Shown here piece by piece: positions 9,538 to 20,035 of a stretch of 64,000 bases of DNA. The translations under genes and the position numbers were made by a program. The notes under the pieces were generated by a model. It was given only the letters and a program-made list of their open reading frames with translations. It ran no database searches and was not told the origin of the DNA. Position 1 is the stretch's first letter; each line of letters starts with the position of its first letter. The stretch is from contig JAQJZZ010000002.1 of the NCBI GenBank assembly GCA_030077755.1, positions 434,001-498,000 on the forward strand, read 5' to 3'. This stretch comes from Filosporella fistucella. Taxonomy: Eukaryota > Ascomycota > Leotiomycetes > Helotiales.

Positions 9538-11418
9538 ATGCAAGATAAGCCGGTAAATATGGGGTTGAAGTTGTTTCCTCCTACGCCCAAGGAGAGGACT
9601 GCAGGGACACCGTCGAGGAAGAGAAGTACCAGTACTAGGAGACATGCTGTTATTCCTCAATCGGCTCCCCAGTCGGCGGTCGAGAGAGCTGAGTCTCCTG
9701 ACTTTGAGGGGAGGCAGTCGGCCATGGATGGAAGACAGTCTGCTTTGGATGGACGACAATCCGCTCTTGATGGGAGACAGTCTGCTCTTGACGGCCGACA
9801 ATCTGCAATGGATGGTCGACAGTCAGCATTAGGAGGACGAGAAACTCCAAGTGGAAGACAAACACCTCAATACGAAAGACAGAATCAAAACGGCCGTTCA
9901 ACACCACAAGAATGGAACGGTCGTCAAACTCCCCAATACAACCACCCACAACCTCAAGACCGCACACCACCCCGCCATCACGATATCTCACCCATCACTA
10001 CCCCTCCACACGCTCACCTCGCCGCCGAAATCCCTCGTTCCCATACATCCTTCTCCGAAGCCCCTACACTCGTCCGCAGTACCAGCAATTCTTCTCACAC
10101 ATCCACCAAGGCCTCTCCTCAACGTGGAGGAGAGCCAGTGATGCGCTCCATCTTCCCCCGTTACAACCCAGAGATAGCACTCGAACACCAAGCTTACTTC
10201 CCTACTCAAACAAGCCCAACCCACATCCCCCGAACAGTCATAAATCGCGCTCCTTACTCCCCTTCTATCAGCGAGCGCAGCGCAGCTGGTCTCCAAAGCC
10301 CGATGGTAAATGGTTCCTCGCCTGGCCGCTTTCCACGTGGAGTACAAGATGAGTCCATCCTCGAGCCATCGACGAATGAAGAGTTGAAAGAGTTATGGAA
10401 AGTGGTTAACGGATGGCGGGTTTCTGCTTCAGAGGGAAGAACGTTCTGTCTTAAGATGAATTCGGCGGCTGAGGAACCAATCCATACGCTTTCGTCCGCG
10501 ACACAGCCGTTTTATAGTCTGAAATTGATACCGACTTCTACGTCGGCGCAGATGACCATGCAGAGATATGATCCGAATAAGACGAAGTCTGGATCGCCTA
10601 GATTGGGGTCGTCGAAGGCACCGGTAGCGATGGAAGTCATGTCTACGACTTTGGAAGAATCAGTGAGGAGATTACCGCCTAATGATGGATTGGTCGCACT
10701 GTTATATCCAAGAGCGGCATCGGATATGGTGATTGAACTTGCGAATAAGGTTCCAGCTCGAGCCGACGCAGAACAGGTTGTTGCTGCAGCAGAGAGAGAA
10801 TGCGGGAGGTTAGTATGGGATGAGGATTCAGGGAAATATTACCTCGTTCACCCGGCCATCTCGACACCATTCATCGTATCCATTGCCTCGTCGCCCGCTT
10901 GGTCAAGAGTAGAATATACACTCGAGCATCCCGAGCTACCACGCAACATCGTTAAATTGACTCGCGATGGAGCTGGATCCGGATATCTGGAAGTTGATAC
11001 TGCGGTTTCAGCAAGAATCGATTGTTTCTATGTGGTTGACGTTGCTATTTGCGCAATCATGCTAGTAGCACTCGCTGAAGAAAAAACTCGCAACATCGAA
11101 CACTTTGATGCACCTCCATCAATCGCGCCCAGATCACCTAAGACACCAGAAAGAACGTCCACTTGGTCCAAATTACCTAAAGGGAAGAAACAGAAGAAGA
11201 GTAAAGATAAGGATGTCAAATTCGAGGAATTTGAACTAGATCTGGAGAGCCAGGAGAGCGTAAAAGGGAAAGAGAAGAAAGAGGAGAAAATCCCTGGGTT
11301 CTTCGGCTTGATCTGGATGCTGATAAAGTGTTTCGTATGGACCATCACCATGTTTTTCAAAGCGCTGGCGAAAATCATCATTTTCATCAGTAAATGTCTG
11401 ACTAGAAGGAAGAAATGA
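9538..11418 (+). CDS. Conserved fungal protein of unknown function with GRQSALD repeats
   Basis: The frame is open from 9508, but its first codon there is TTG. I place the start at ATG 9538 (626 aa), after a probable 5'UTR intron acceptor. The N-terminus has the short motif LKLFPPTP. Residues about 47-90 hold six tandem heptads of type GRQSA(L/M)D, followed by looser GRQTPQ units. The first ~270 residues are Pro/Ser-rich and look disordered. A globular region (about residues 280-520) follows, with WKVVNGWRV and LVHPAISTPFI segments and no domain name I can give. After an acidic/basic linker rich in Lys, the protein ends with a hydrophobic stretch (FFGLIWMLIKCFVWTITMFF and onwards) and a basic tail, suggesting a C-terminal membrane anchor. 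Similar proteins occur widely in filamentous ascomycetes without known function. Confidence 0.75.
   Translation: MQDKPVNMGLKLFPPTPKERTAGTPSRKRSTSTRRHAVIPQSAPQSAVERAESPDFEGRQSAMDGRQSALDGRQSALDGRQSALDGRQSAMDGRQSALGGRETPSGRQTPQYERQNQNGRSTPQEWNGRQTPQYNHPQPQDRTPPRHHDISPITTPPHAHLAAEIPRSHTSFSEAPTLVRSTSNSSHTSTKASPQRGGEPVMRSIFPRYNPEIALEHQAYFPTQTSPTHIPRTVINRAPYSPSISERSAAGLQSPMVNGSSPGRFPRGVQDESILEPSTNEELKELWKVVNGWRVSASEGRTFCLKMNSAAEEPIHTLSSATQPFYSLKLIPTSTSAQMTMQRYDPNKTKSGSPRLGSSKAPVAMEVMSTTLEESVRRLPPNDGLVALLYPRAASDMVIELANKVPARADAEQVVAAAERECGRLVWDEDSGKYYLVHPAISTPFIVSIASSPAWSRVEYTLEHPELPRNIVKLTRDGAGSGYLEVDTAVSARIDCFYVVDVAICAIMLVALAEEKTRNIEHFDAPPSIAPRSPKTPERTSTWSKLPKGKKQKKSKDKDVKFEEFELDLESQESVKGKEKKEEKIPGFFGLIWMLIKCFVWTITMFFKALAKIIIFISKCLTRRKK
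9703..9838 (+). repeat. Tandem 21-bp coding repeat (GRQSALD heptads)
   Basis: Six consecutive 21-nt units encode GRQSAMD or GRQSALD, with the last ending in G instead of D. At DNA level the third positions vary (GGA/GGG/GGC, CGA/AGA/CGG), so the array is conserved more at protein than nucleotide level. This suggests it is not a very recent slippage product. Confidence 0.85.
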
Positions 11419-11572
11419 GTCGGGAAAGGACCGAGTCCCTCGGGAGTATATAATGGCGGATGGCGTAAACCACAGGTTTTCATAATTTATTCGCCGAGAG
11501 ATCTGGATGATCCGGCGCGGTCGCATAAAACTCAACATGCAATTTTCGACATGTCTGAGTGACCAATTAATA

Positions 11573-12325
11573 TTATCTTTTTCGCTCTCGCACCTTGTAC
11601 TTTACTCCTGCTTTTGTGACTCCTCCGACCGTAGGTGATTTCGCCATCTTATCTCGCTGTAATTCCAATGCTTGCTCTGCGTCTGTTAGAGCCTTTAATC
11701 TCTCCCTTGCGATCGATAATTTGGCTTCTATCTTATCGGCTTCTTTCTGCTGTAGTTTCCTCAGATTCTTTTCCGCGACTGTGATTTCCTCGTCGTCCTC
11801 GTCGTCCTCTTCATCCATCTCTCCATCAAATTTCCGTCTCTGCTCCTCCTCATCATCCACGAATACGATTTTCTTCCCCTCACTTTGTATCCCCACGGTA
11901 CTCTGCTCCAAGGCCTTCACTTCCTTCAGCGCCTTATTCCGCATCGTCCTCACATACCCCAGATCCTGCGTCTTAAATAACCTCACCGCCTCCTGACTCA
12001 GAACTTCATTCCCTCTATCCCCATTCACGGTCCCCGTTCTATTCTTCCCCATCGTCGCTGGCCCTTTCCGGCTCAGCATCCCAAAGTAGAATTCATCTGG
12101 GTTCTTGTCGAGGACTTTTTGCTTCAGAGCGCGGAGTTTCTTCTTCTTCTCGTTGAAATCTTTTGCGCGCGCGGAGTAATCCTATTTTAATCATTGGATG
12201 GGTTGTATGAATTGGGGAGGAGAGGTTACTTTGTGTTTTTCTAAGAGACCCCATTTCTTGCGCTCTTCGGGCTGGCCTCTCTCGCGGTGATTGCGCCGTT
12301 GAACGGCATTTCGCATTGAAGACAT
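11573..12325 (-). CDS. UTP11: U3 snoRNP / SSU processome protein Utp11
   Basis: Two exons, 12325-12230 and 12181-11573, give 234 aa. The N-terminus MSSMRNAVQRRNHRERGQP continues as KKWGLLEKHKDYSARAKDF across the 48-nt intron. It then has the family block DEFYFGML and VRTMRNKALKEVKALEQ. An acidic stretch (DEEDDEDDEE) and a coiled-coil-like Lys/Glu region precede the conserved end GVKYKVRERKR. Utp11 acts in the nucleolus in the small-subunit processome, needed for 18S rRNA maturation. Length matches fungal Utp11 (about 235-270 aa). The 3' end lies about 155 bp from the end of the upstream GRQ-repeat gene, so the two genes converge. Confidence 0.93.
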
Positions 12326-12566
12326 GATGGCGCGAATAGAATCTTAGAAGGAGGGAGAGTTGCGTGGAGAAATCAAGGTAAGGTTGCGGGGAAAGAGTGA
12401 TAAAATCCAAACTTTCTCAGCCTCGAAATAATTTCTGTCAGGGATCACGGGAACTAGCCTCATACAGGCTAGCAAGCCTCCAGCATCCAGCCCAGCATCG
12501 AAAACATCCGATTGAGCAGCGAGCAAATATCACTGCTTCTGTCATTGTCCTTACTCTACGATATTA

Positions 12567-13111
12567 ATGGCAGCCATGGCCCCTCCTCCCCAAGAGGAAG
12601 ATGTTCCTATATTACCTATGCCATCGAGGAATCCGCTCCCTCTATCCTCGGGCCAAGAAGCACAAGTTCGAGAGGTCTATCATGCTAGAGTACGAGCTTA
12701 CTGCGCTGCTGAGATAAAAGGTTCATAGAATCTTATTCATATCCTGTGATATAAAACTAATAAGACACAGCATTCGCAGACTGCGCACTCGGCAGAACCT
12801 TCACTGCACCATTTAAATGTCGGCCCCAAAACAGAGCTATGAATACATGCATGGTCTCGCACGCTACACAAGACGAGCAAGACCGCGCAAGGGAAGAATG
12901 GTTCGGGAACAGGTTAAAGAGGCAGAGAGAGAGGGAACGGAAAGAAGCTAGGAAGAAAGAGCAGGAGAAATTTCATAATGAGTGGTGGGGGTTACCGCAA
13001 GCGGATCGGGAGGGAGAGAAGGGGAGAGATGTGTTGAGGAGGGCGGAGAGGGTCGGTGGGTTCCCGAGGAAGGATGATTCGGAACAGTTGAGTAAGGATA
13101 GGCATAGATAG
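12567..13111 (+). CDS. CMC1: Cmc1-family twin CX9C mitochondrial protein (COX assembly)
   Basis: Two exons, 12567-12720 and 12771-13111, give 164 aa. The intron has two possible in-phase acceptors (after 12770 or after 12779). Only the first yields CAAEIKAFADC, a CX9C unit; with the downstream CRPQNRAMNTC this makes the twin CX9C signature of Mia40-imported proteins. The Cmc1 family assists copper handling and cytochrome c oxidase assembly in the mitochondrial intermembrane space. The N-terminus is Pro-rich. The C-terminal half is a long charged helix (KRQRERERKEARKKEQEKF) followed by a basic tail, longer than in yeast. The start at 12567 lies about 240 bp from the divergently transcribed UTP11 start, so the pair probably shares a promoter. 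Confidence 0.85.
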
Positions 13112-14082
13112 GGAGGGCATTTTTGGGTGTTGGGGCGTTCTCTTTTTTTGGGTGCATTGCTGAGGTGTAGGCTGTAAGTTAGGTGTATGAATCACTTCTG
13201 GTCTATAGAGGGTTTGCTGGTGAGGGGAGGGGGGTTGAAGAGGTAGGTGGGAGATGATGGAAATCAATTGGATTTGGATGAGGTCCTGAGCTGAGCAGGT
13301 ACCAATTGGCAAGGTCCATTGGGGTGGTGTCAGGCGTTACACATTTGCTCCTACAGTGGGGTGTCATTTTTCATGTTTTGTCTTTCTCACTTTTTGGTTC
13401 ACGTCTGCAGCTTCAAGTTCTCTCTACTATCTCTTTGGAAACCCGATTCGAGCGAAATGACCTCAAGTGGAGGATTTTTCGAGAGTCTTGACTTTGTCAA
13501 TTGAAATGTCACTCCTTGAAATTGTGCCTTTCCGTCCTTCAAGCATTCACATTCAGATTACAACTCTTTTTGTTAGCTCGAACTAGTTCATAGATAGTAG
13601 TTTGAAATTGTCACGCACTATACTGACAGCTATCAGTTATAGGAATTTTAGCATTGGTTTCATTCATTTACAGCCTCGGAGTCTTGGCATACTTTCCCAG
13701 TAGTGTGAATTTGTAAAGGCCAAGTAGCTTATGCATTTCTATCTTAGCAGCGGAAACGCATCATATTCATCCGAAAGCTGATTCATCTTCCTACCGTTTC
13801 ATATAAATGGTTTATCTTACTACATGTCACATGGGCATCCTAGCGAATTTTGATTTGTTGGTCATCAGGCAGCAATTTTATTTTCTGTTGTGACACCGAA
13901 CGGGAGATATACTCAAGGTTACACGAACAGAGGAAGTTCTCTCACAACACGTTCTAAATCCTTTTATTAAATTATCATGGTTGGTTGATCCTTGCTTTAT
14001 GGATCAAAAACTTCGGTTTTATCCATTGCGTCATCACTTGCAGTTATTGATCACCTACTAATTTCTCTTGTCTATAGTCAAT
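13112..14082. other. Intergenic region, nothing recognised
   Basis: This is the 3' flank of the Cmc1-type gene and the promoter of the SET gene. Short frames at 13306-13504 are not supported by any domain. No repeat or RNA gene was noticed. Confidence 0.5.
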
Positions 14083-14835
14083 ATGTTACCGGATGATACA
14101 ATAATAAGCCAAATGGCTTGCCTGGCTCTTGAAGCCGAAATACCAAAGCCAGCTCCAGTCTCCGACTACGGAACTCTACCAATAACCACCATTCCCACCA
14201 CATCCGAAATATCACCTCAATGCCCAGCGACCCCACCGCCACCACCAGAAGACATCGCCCCTATTCCACTTCGTTATCCAGACACACTTAACGCCCTCAT
14301 CGAAATTCGACATTCCGACACAAAAGGCCTCGGAGTCTTCGCACTCTATGACATCCCACCCGGCACTCTCATTCTCAGCGAAGCTCCCCTACTAGTCCTT
14401 CAGGACACCGGTTCCCGCATCGATCCCCTCGACATAGCCGTCAAATCTCTTTCTCCTCAAAGGAGAAAAGCCTTCCGTTCCCTACACAGTTTCTCTCGCA
14501 ATAAAAGCGAGTCTAGAAACAGGAGTATAGTGTACAGCAATGGCTACTCTATCATGGATGATCTCGCTACTGGGGTCTTCGAGACAGCGTCGAGAATTAA
14601 TCATTCTTGTGTGCCGAATCTGAGTTATGAGTGGAAAGGAGAGTTTGGACGGATGGTGTGGTGGAACTTAAGGGAGATTAGGGAGGGAGAGGAAGTTAGT
14701 GTTAGTTATGGGCATGAGAAGAGGTTGTTGGAGAGGATTTATGGGTTTGTTTGTAGGTGTGAGAAATGTGAGGGGGACAAGATGGTTGGGATGTCTGGGA
14801 AGGAGAGGGTGAATGAGGAGAGATCGGTCCAATAG
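14083..14835 (+). CDS. SET-domain protein (SMYD/Set5-like lysine methyltransferase candidate)
   Basis: Single exon of 250 aa from ATG 14083; an in-frame TTG at 14068 is not a credible start. After a Pro-rich N-terminus the SET domain runs from about residue 70. It begins with IEIRHSDTKGLGVFALYDIPPGTLI (S-adenosylmethionine-binding strand). It continues to RINHSCVPNLSYEW, the canonical NHS motif, and GEEVSVSYGHE, the catalytic tyrosine region. A post-SET zinc motif CRCEKC follows. There is no MYND insertion of the usual length, which makes this a short SET protein like many fungal paralogues. Substrate (histone or non-histone lysine) cannot be read from sequence. The protein ends soon after the post-SET cysteines, so it is compact but intact. 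Confidence 0.85.
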   Translation: MLPDDTIISQMACLALEAEIPKPAPVSDYGTLPITTIPTTSEISPQCPATPPPPPEDIAPIPLRYPDTLNALIEIRHSDTKGLGVFALYDIPPGTLILSEAPLLVLQDTGSRIDPLDIAVKSLSPQRRKAFRSLHSFSRNKSESRNRSIVYSNGYSIMDDLATGVFETASRINHSCVPNLSYEWKGEFGRMVWWNLREIREGEEVSVSYGHEKRLLERIYGFVCRCEKCEGDKMVGMSGKERVNEERSVQ

Positions 14836-15431
14836 CAGGGTGTTGGGAATTGAAAGTTCTGGTTGGACGGAGACATGTAGTGGAAAACACTTGATTTCTT
14901 GTGTATCTCACGGCTGTTCTTCATGCTATACTTTCCTACCTCCACTGTTCTTGTACTGCTGTGCTATAGAGGGAAAGTAAACTGGTCTAGAAGTGAGTGC
15001 AGAGAAGCCGAGAACGGGGTTAAGAAGTAGGAAAGAAAGATAAAAGAGACAGCAGCGTCAACCTCGGACGAGGCTGCAGGATGAAGGTCCGGACTAAGCG
15101 TTAGGAGTAAGGTACATTGCATTGATGCTGGGGCGTTGCGGCGCTACTGTAGTTTAAAAAGGTCTGCGCTTGAATCAGCTGCGGCTCTGGCTCTTGCCTC
15201 AGCCACGGCCCCCGTCCCTGAACCTAGTTAAGCACCTACTACAGTACTCAGAGTAGGTACTCTGCAGCTGGGCGTGAATACGGCTAGGCTGTGCCACGCA
15301 CTGCCCACCCCATTTTGACCCTACACAACATACTTAAAGCAACGAGTGTTCTCATGGACACAAGCCCTGCATTTTGACTTTTGACAGTCTCGTGTGATAA
15401 GTATATCATTACTGCGAATTCAGCATCAGCC
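14836..15431. other. Intergenic region, nothing recognised
   Basis: The stretch between the SET gene and the HET pseudogene contains imperfect inverted TACTC/GAGTA and GTACT motifs around 15236-15270, a pattern also seen in other upstream regions of this window. No gene is supported. Confidence 0.45.
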
Positions 15432-17447
15432 ATGCAGTCTCCTGTCACAGACAAGGCTGCCCAGCCACCAGAGTCTTGTATCAACCATTACAGGAATTCG
15501 AAATTCGAGTTCTGAATCTGCTACCTGGACAATTCGATGATCCCATCCTTGCAATGGCTGTTTCTGGCTCTCTCGAAAATCTCGCCTACGATGCTCTTTC
15601 TTATGTGTGGGGAGATCCCGGTGTTGGCGTTCCCATCGAGATCAATGGTCATTCCGTTTCGTAACGAAGAATCTGGAAAGCGCTCTGAGGCATATTAGAG
15701 AAGAAGGACAAATCAAGGCGATTTGGGTCGATGCAGTCTGTATCAATCAGAAAGATGCTATAGAAGTGATGGCGCAAGTCAGCCAGATGCGTCAAATCTA
15801 TGAAACGGCTCAGACGGTAATCACTTGGTTAGGACCAGCAGAGTTTGTCAATCACGAGAAGAATACGGCCAAGGCAATGGAGGCTTTGGAAACGTTTGCT
15901 AAATGGCACAATGCGTAGACTGCTCTCGAGTCCGACAGAGACATGAGCTCCGACGACATCCACTTTCTCCAGAAGATTGTTCTGAATGGAATCCATCATC
16001 TCCCTTTCAACCGACCATACTGGAACAGATTATGGGTCATCCAGGAAGCAACTCTGGCGAGGAAACTTGTTGTCCGGTATGGAACACACTCAATGTCTTT
16101 CGATGATATGTACAACGGGCTCAGATATGCTTATACTACCTATTCTTGTTTTGGCGCCAATTCTCAGGATCTACATGCCAGCGGTATATTACGCATCAAA
16201 AGATTCAGGGATGTCAGAGACAGAAAGAAGGCTCTCCAATTAGGTGACCTTCTTCGGGCCATCAGCCAGGTTAATACAACCGATCCTCGAGACAGAGTAT
16301 ATGGGCTGCTTGGACTCGCCAGCGATGGCATGGATATCCTTCCGGACTGCTCGCGGTCAGTTCAAGAAGTCTATATCGCAGCCGCAAAGCACGTCGCCAG
16401 TCATGGCGATCTGTCAATGATAACATTTGTTACCGGAGAGGATGATAGTCTCCCTTCCTGGGTTAAATTGCTACCCCAATAACATTCGGAGCCGGGAAGG
16501 GCATATATCATGCATCGTTGGACTTATCACCTGAAGTTGGGTTCTTGAAAGGAGATCGAGTAATGACTGTTAAAGGGGTTCTGGTTGACGAAGTAGAGGT
16601 GTGTGGAGATCACATGGATGTTGACAACTGCTCTCATCTTGATGTCATGGTACAATGGGAGGCAACCATGCTGCGGAGGTTTGGCTATGACGATAGTCAG
16701 AATGATGTCAACGACAAGTCCGCTGACATTCGATACAATTATTGGGACGGTTCGACATATCGGAAAGATTCGAATCGGCCTCCAAGTAGGAAGCAAACCA
16801 TATCCGATGTTTTGAATCACTGGAATAGAAGGACAACTTCAGCGAACAATTCATGGCCTTTAGGATATTCCATGTCAGCAAGCAACGATATCGGTAGTTG
16901 GAGCCAACCTCGCAAAACAGAATGGACTACAAGAAGAGACAGGCGCCAGCAGATTACAGGACCGCTTCCGCCGCTCCAAGAAACATATTTCGGTGGTGGA
17001 GATCTGGCCGAAGCCTATTGTCGTACTCTCCTCCTAGACAGCGACTCCCAAGTTGGACATCGCTTCAACGCAGATACTTTCGATGCATTTTGCGATAGTT
17101 ATATTAATGAGTGGAACGAAGACATGTTCAAGCCAACTCCAAACGAAATGAAGAGAATCTACTCACTCCAAGAGAGCGAACGCTTCGACCGAGTTCTTGA
17201 AGATGCCGTTACAAACAGACGGCTGTTTATCACTTCCAAGGGCTACATTGGCTTGGGTCCGAAAAACATGCAGAATGGAGATAAAGTGTGTGTTATTTTC
17301 GGCTCAGAGGTACCCCTCGTCTTGAGACAGCAGGACGGGCATTCGAGTCTGGTTGGGGAATGTTATGTGCATGGGATAATGGATGGCGAGGTATTAAAGC
17401 CCGAAGGTCATGAGAAGTTACGCATTGAAATCTTTGAGATAGAATGA
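15432..17447 (+). pseudogene. Disrupted HET-domain (heterokaryon incompatibility) gene
   Basis: The conserved HET motifs appear in order but in different frames. YDALSYVWGDP comes first; after a frame break come IWVDAVCINQKD, RPYWNRLWVIQEATLA and TDPRDRVYGLLGLA; after another break come a C-terminal half starting near FGAGKGIYHAS and about 300 further residues. Lesions seen: the only ATG in context (15432) is out of frame with the YQPLQEFEIR start of the family; a one-base loss near 15660 creates a TAA; TAG at 15916-15918 is in frame; and a frameshift with TAA occurs near 16470-16482. No intron with proper signals removes these. Intact HET proteins trigger programmed death of fused hyphae of unlike genotype. 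The long open C-terminal frame (16518-17447) suggests the inactivation is fairly recent. Assembly error at every lesion is unlikely but possible. Confidence 0.82.
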
Positions 17448-18171
17448 CTGCGAGGCTGTTATCTTTGGCAGCCCATTCGTTAGATCTCTATCTATTGCAA
17501 AACTCCTGGTCCACACCTGCCTTTATTTCATACTACTTTAGTTCACTTCATCCCACTTCACTTTATTTTATTCTACTTCATTTTATTCCCCTTCACTTTA
17601 TATCATTCCATTTCACTTATAAAGAATACCGTGCTCAGACCCGACCAATAGGTATGGGACGGAATGTGGCTGGGGAAACGAGCGGTGCCAGTCATCGTGA
17701 TATACTATACCTCCACCGAACGAGCTAGTGAATTGTGAGCGACGGGAGATGTTTCGGCCTACTCCGCGGTGTTTCCTGGCTTAATCCTGGAACTATTCAA
17801 TTCTAACAAGTCACCGCCGCCTGGGACGTATGCAAGTCCTCTGCTGCGCCCACATCCACCGGCGTCCAACCAAACTTGTGCAAGGCTCGGTTCCTTTATC
17901 TTTTTCCCCACCTGCTCGACAGGATTCTCAGGACAGTATGGTACGATTCTCGTGGAAAGAGGGCAGACATGCCATGAGGATAGCGCTCTGGACAATAATG
18001 AGACGTCGTGGAAGGTTAGGGCTGACCTACATAATACCTCTCACTAGGGATAAGAGAGCGTGATTCTAAAAAATAGTTTCGGGAGAATCTCAGTAGTAAT
18101 CAAGGGAGCTAAAATAGGATTTCTGCTTAAGAACGGGATGAGGAATGTGTAACTGAAACGCAAACTTTCAC
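17448..18171. other. Gap with a pyrimidine-rich simple repeat tract
   Basis: From about 17520 to 17622 the plus strand is a degenerate array of TTCAYTTTAT-like units, very low in G. The rest of the stretch has short frames without recognisable content. No gene is supported. Confidence 0.5.
17520..17622 (+). repeat. Degenerate CTTCA/TTTAT low-complexity array
   Basis: About ten imperfect units of roughly 10 bp (CACTTCATCC, CACTTCACTTT, CTACTTCATTT and similar) follow each other on the plus strand. This looks like a decayed minisatellite or simple repeat just beyond the HET pseudogene stop. Confidence 0.55.
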
Positions 18172-18890
18172 ATTTGGGAATTTGGACATTTGTCCCAAAT
18201 ACCCGGCCAATTCTGCAAAGTCACCGCGTACTCGTCAAGGCCATCGATCAACAAGAAAGATTTCTCATTCCTCGATTGCTCAAATACCAGGTGAAGTGCT
18301 TTGGAAAGTTTCAGGATGGTCTAAAATTCTACTTACAAATTTTCAATTTCTTTCAAAGAGTAGTCTTGACGTTCTTTCCACTGTTTGGGCAACACCACAC
18401 GGATAAGGGGTTGGTGTTTTTCAAGAATACCGTGGAGTAGCTGGCGAAGCAACCCCTGATAAGATTTCTGATCGACAGAGCCGCTATTCCAGAAAAAGTG
18501 GCTTGCAACAAGTATATCTTGAGACGATGATCATATCCGAAGTTGCTGTAAGGTTCTTTGATCTTCAGCAATGAACCTGATTATCGTTGGCTCTCCAGAG
18601 CCTGCTTTCCCGTTGATCCAATAAATCCCACCACCACCCTTTGACAACCATGCAGGAAAGTTTGTCCACTTAGGTTTGTCCAGAGTTTGAAAAATCTACT
18701 CACACGTTTTTGAGTGTACCGGAACCATGGTTTCGTATCTATCCTCCATCATTGGGAATCGGAGACTGCTCATAAGACGACGCTCGATCTTTTGATTTTT
18801 TCCTCCATAGATTCAGCCTGCTCTTGTATCTTGCCCAAAGACTTTATTTCATTTTGCAAGGTTTAGAGATCTTCACGGATCGTCATTTAG
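18172..18890 (-). pseudogene. Relic of a NACHT-type NLR gene
   Basis: The minus strand encodes, with breaks, a typical fungal NACHT segment. A lead-in (PMMEDRYETMVPVHSKTCEW) is followed by GIYWINGKAGSGEP, where the Walker A lysine-serine/threonine is lost. HFFWNSGSVDQKS, GLLRQLLHGILEKHQPLI and VVLPKQW follow, and then, past further breaks, FLLIDGLDEYA resembling Walker B. An in-frame TGA sits where the family has Trp (TGG to TGA), and several frame changes and stops separate the blocks. There is no start, no effector domain and no repeat domain, so this is a dead fragment. It lies head-on to the HET pseudogene and next to AT-rich DNA. Confidence 0.72.
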
Positions 18891-20035
18891 ATATCAAAGG
18901 ATAAAATAGAAGCTAGGGGGTCGGTTAAAAGGAGTTATAAGAGGGTCCCGAACCATTTTAGAATGAAATATTCAAAGAGCTTCTTTCCTTTTAACTAAAC
19001 ATTATCTTTCTTATTTCCTTTATACTAGACTTAATTGTATACGATTTGCCTATACTATTACTCTTACATGCTATACTACTTATTAAATTCTCGCATCATT
19101 ATATAACTCTTTAAGCTTTATTTGATTAGTTAAGGTTTATAATTTCACAAAAGCGAGTAGCTTTTATATATCTTCGCTACTCTTATAAAACTTAACTCCT
19201 TAGATAGAACTCTCTTAATCAAGTAGAACATTCTTAATAACCGTTCCAAACTGTACAAGCTACTGAGTAACATATATAAAGACGAATAGGGGAGCCAAGA
19301 GCAAATCGCCGACATCTTGACCTCGCCATGAACATGTAACGTGAATCAGAGCCTCCCATCAACCATCAAGGCCAAACAGACATTTCAGTCGACGCATACT
19401 CCAGCCCAGTACTGTATGGTATCAGATAGCCACATAGTTGAACTCAGCCACCACTTTACGGAGTCGGTGAGGCATCTGACACGGATGGCTTCTGAGAGGG
19501 CTGACTGGCTCAGCCACCACGAGACAGATTGACATGTTACCATGCATGCAGCGACACGTGATAATTAATGGCTCTCCATGCCCGCACTCAGCCTCACAGC
19601 CTGATCAACCTTCTCCCTGATTTTTCTATCTCTATTCCTTACCCACCAGTGCCAACTATGCTCATTATTCCCAGTAATATAGATTATTAGTTTCGATCAT
19701 ACGTCACTACTCCATCTAAACCCCTATGTGCAGAGTGGGACACCAGGCATCGAGCAGCCATCACTCCCGTCGAGGACTTTCCTGACTCTGCCATCCATTG
19801 CCTGGAAACAGATGGAAGTTCGTCAACTCAACACTCGACTGATTGTGCCCTTCTTCGCGTCAACCGGCTCGATTATCACTTCCACGGAGTGGTCAGTGAA
19901 GTACTAGGCGCTGAAGCATAGTCTAGACCAGCTTCGGAAGTAGACTTACATACCAAGCCATCGGTTATATCAGTTCCAACTCAAAAAACCTCAGATGTCC
20001 AAACCACTCTGAGAATTGGCCATTAAGAAGAAGCT
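18891..20035. other. AT-rich stretch and upstream region of the NLR gene
   Basis: From about 18900 to 19260 the sequence is markedly AT-rich and full of TA steps (TATACTA, TTATTAAA, TATATAA), with no open frame. It resembles transposon DNA mutated by repeat-induced point mutation, though no family could be recognised. From 19260 to 20035 base composition returns to normal. This is probably the promoter and leader of the NLR gene. Confidence 0.5.
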
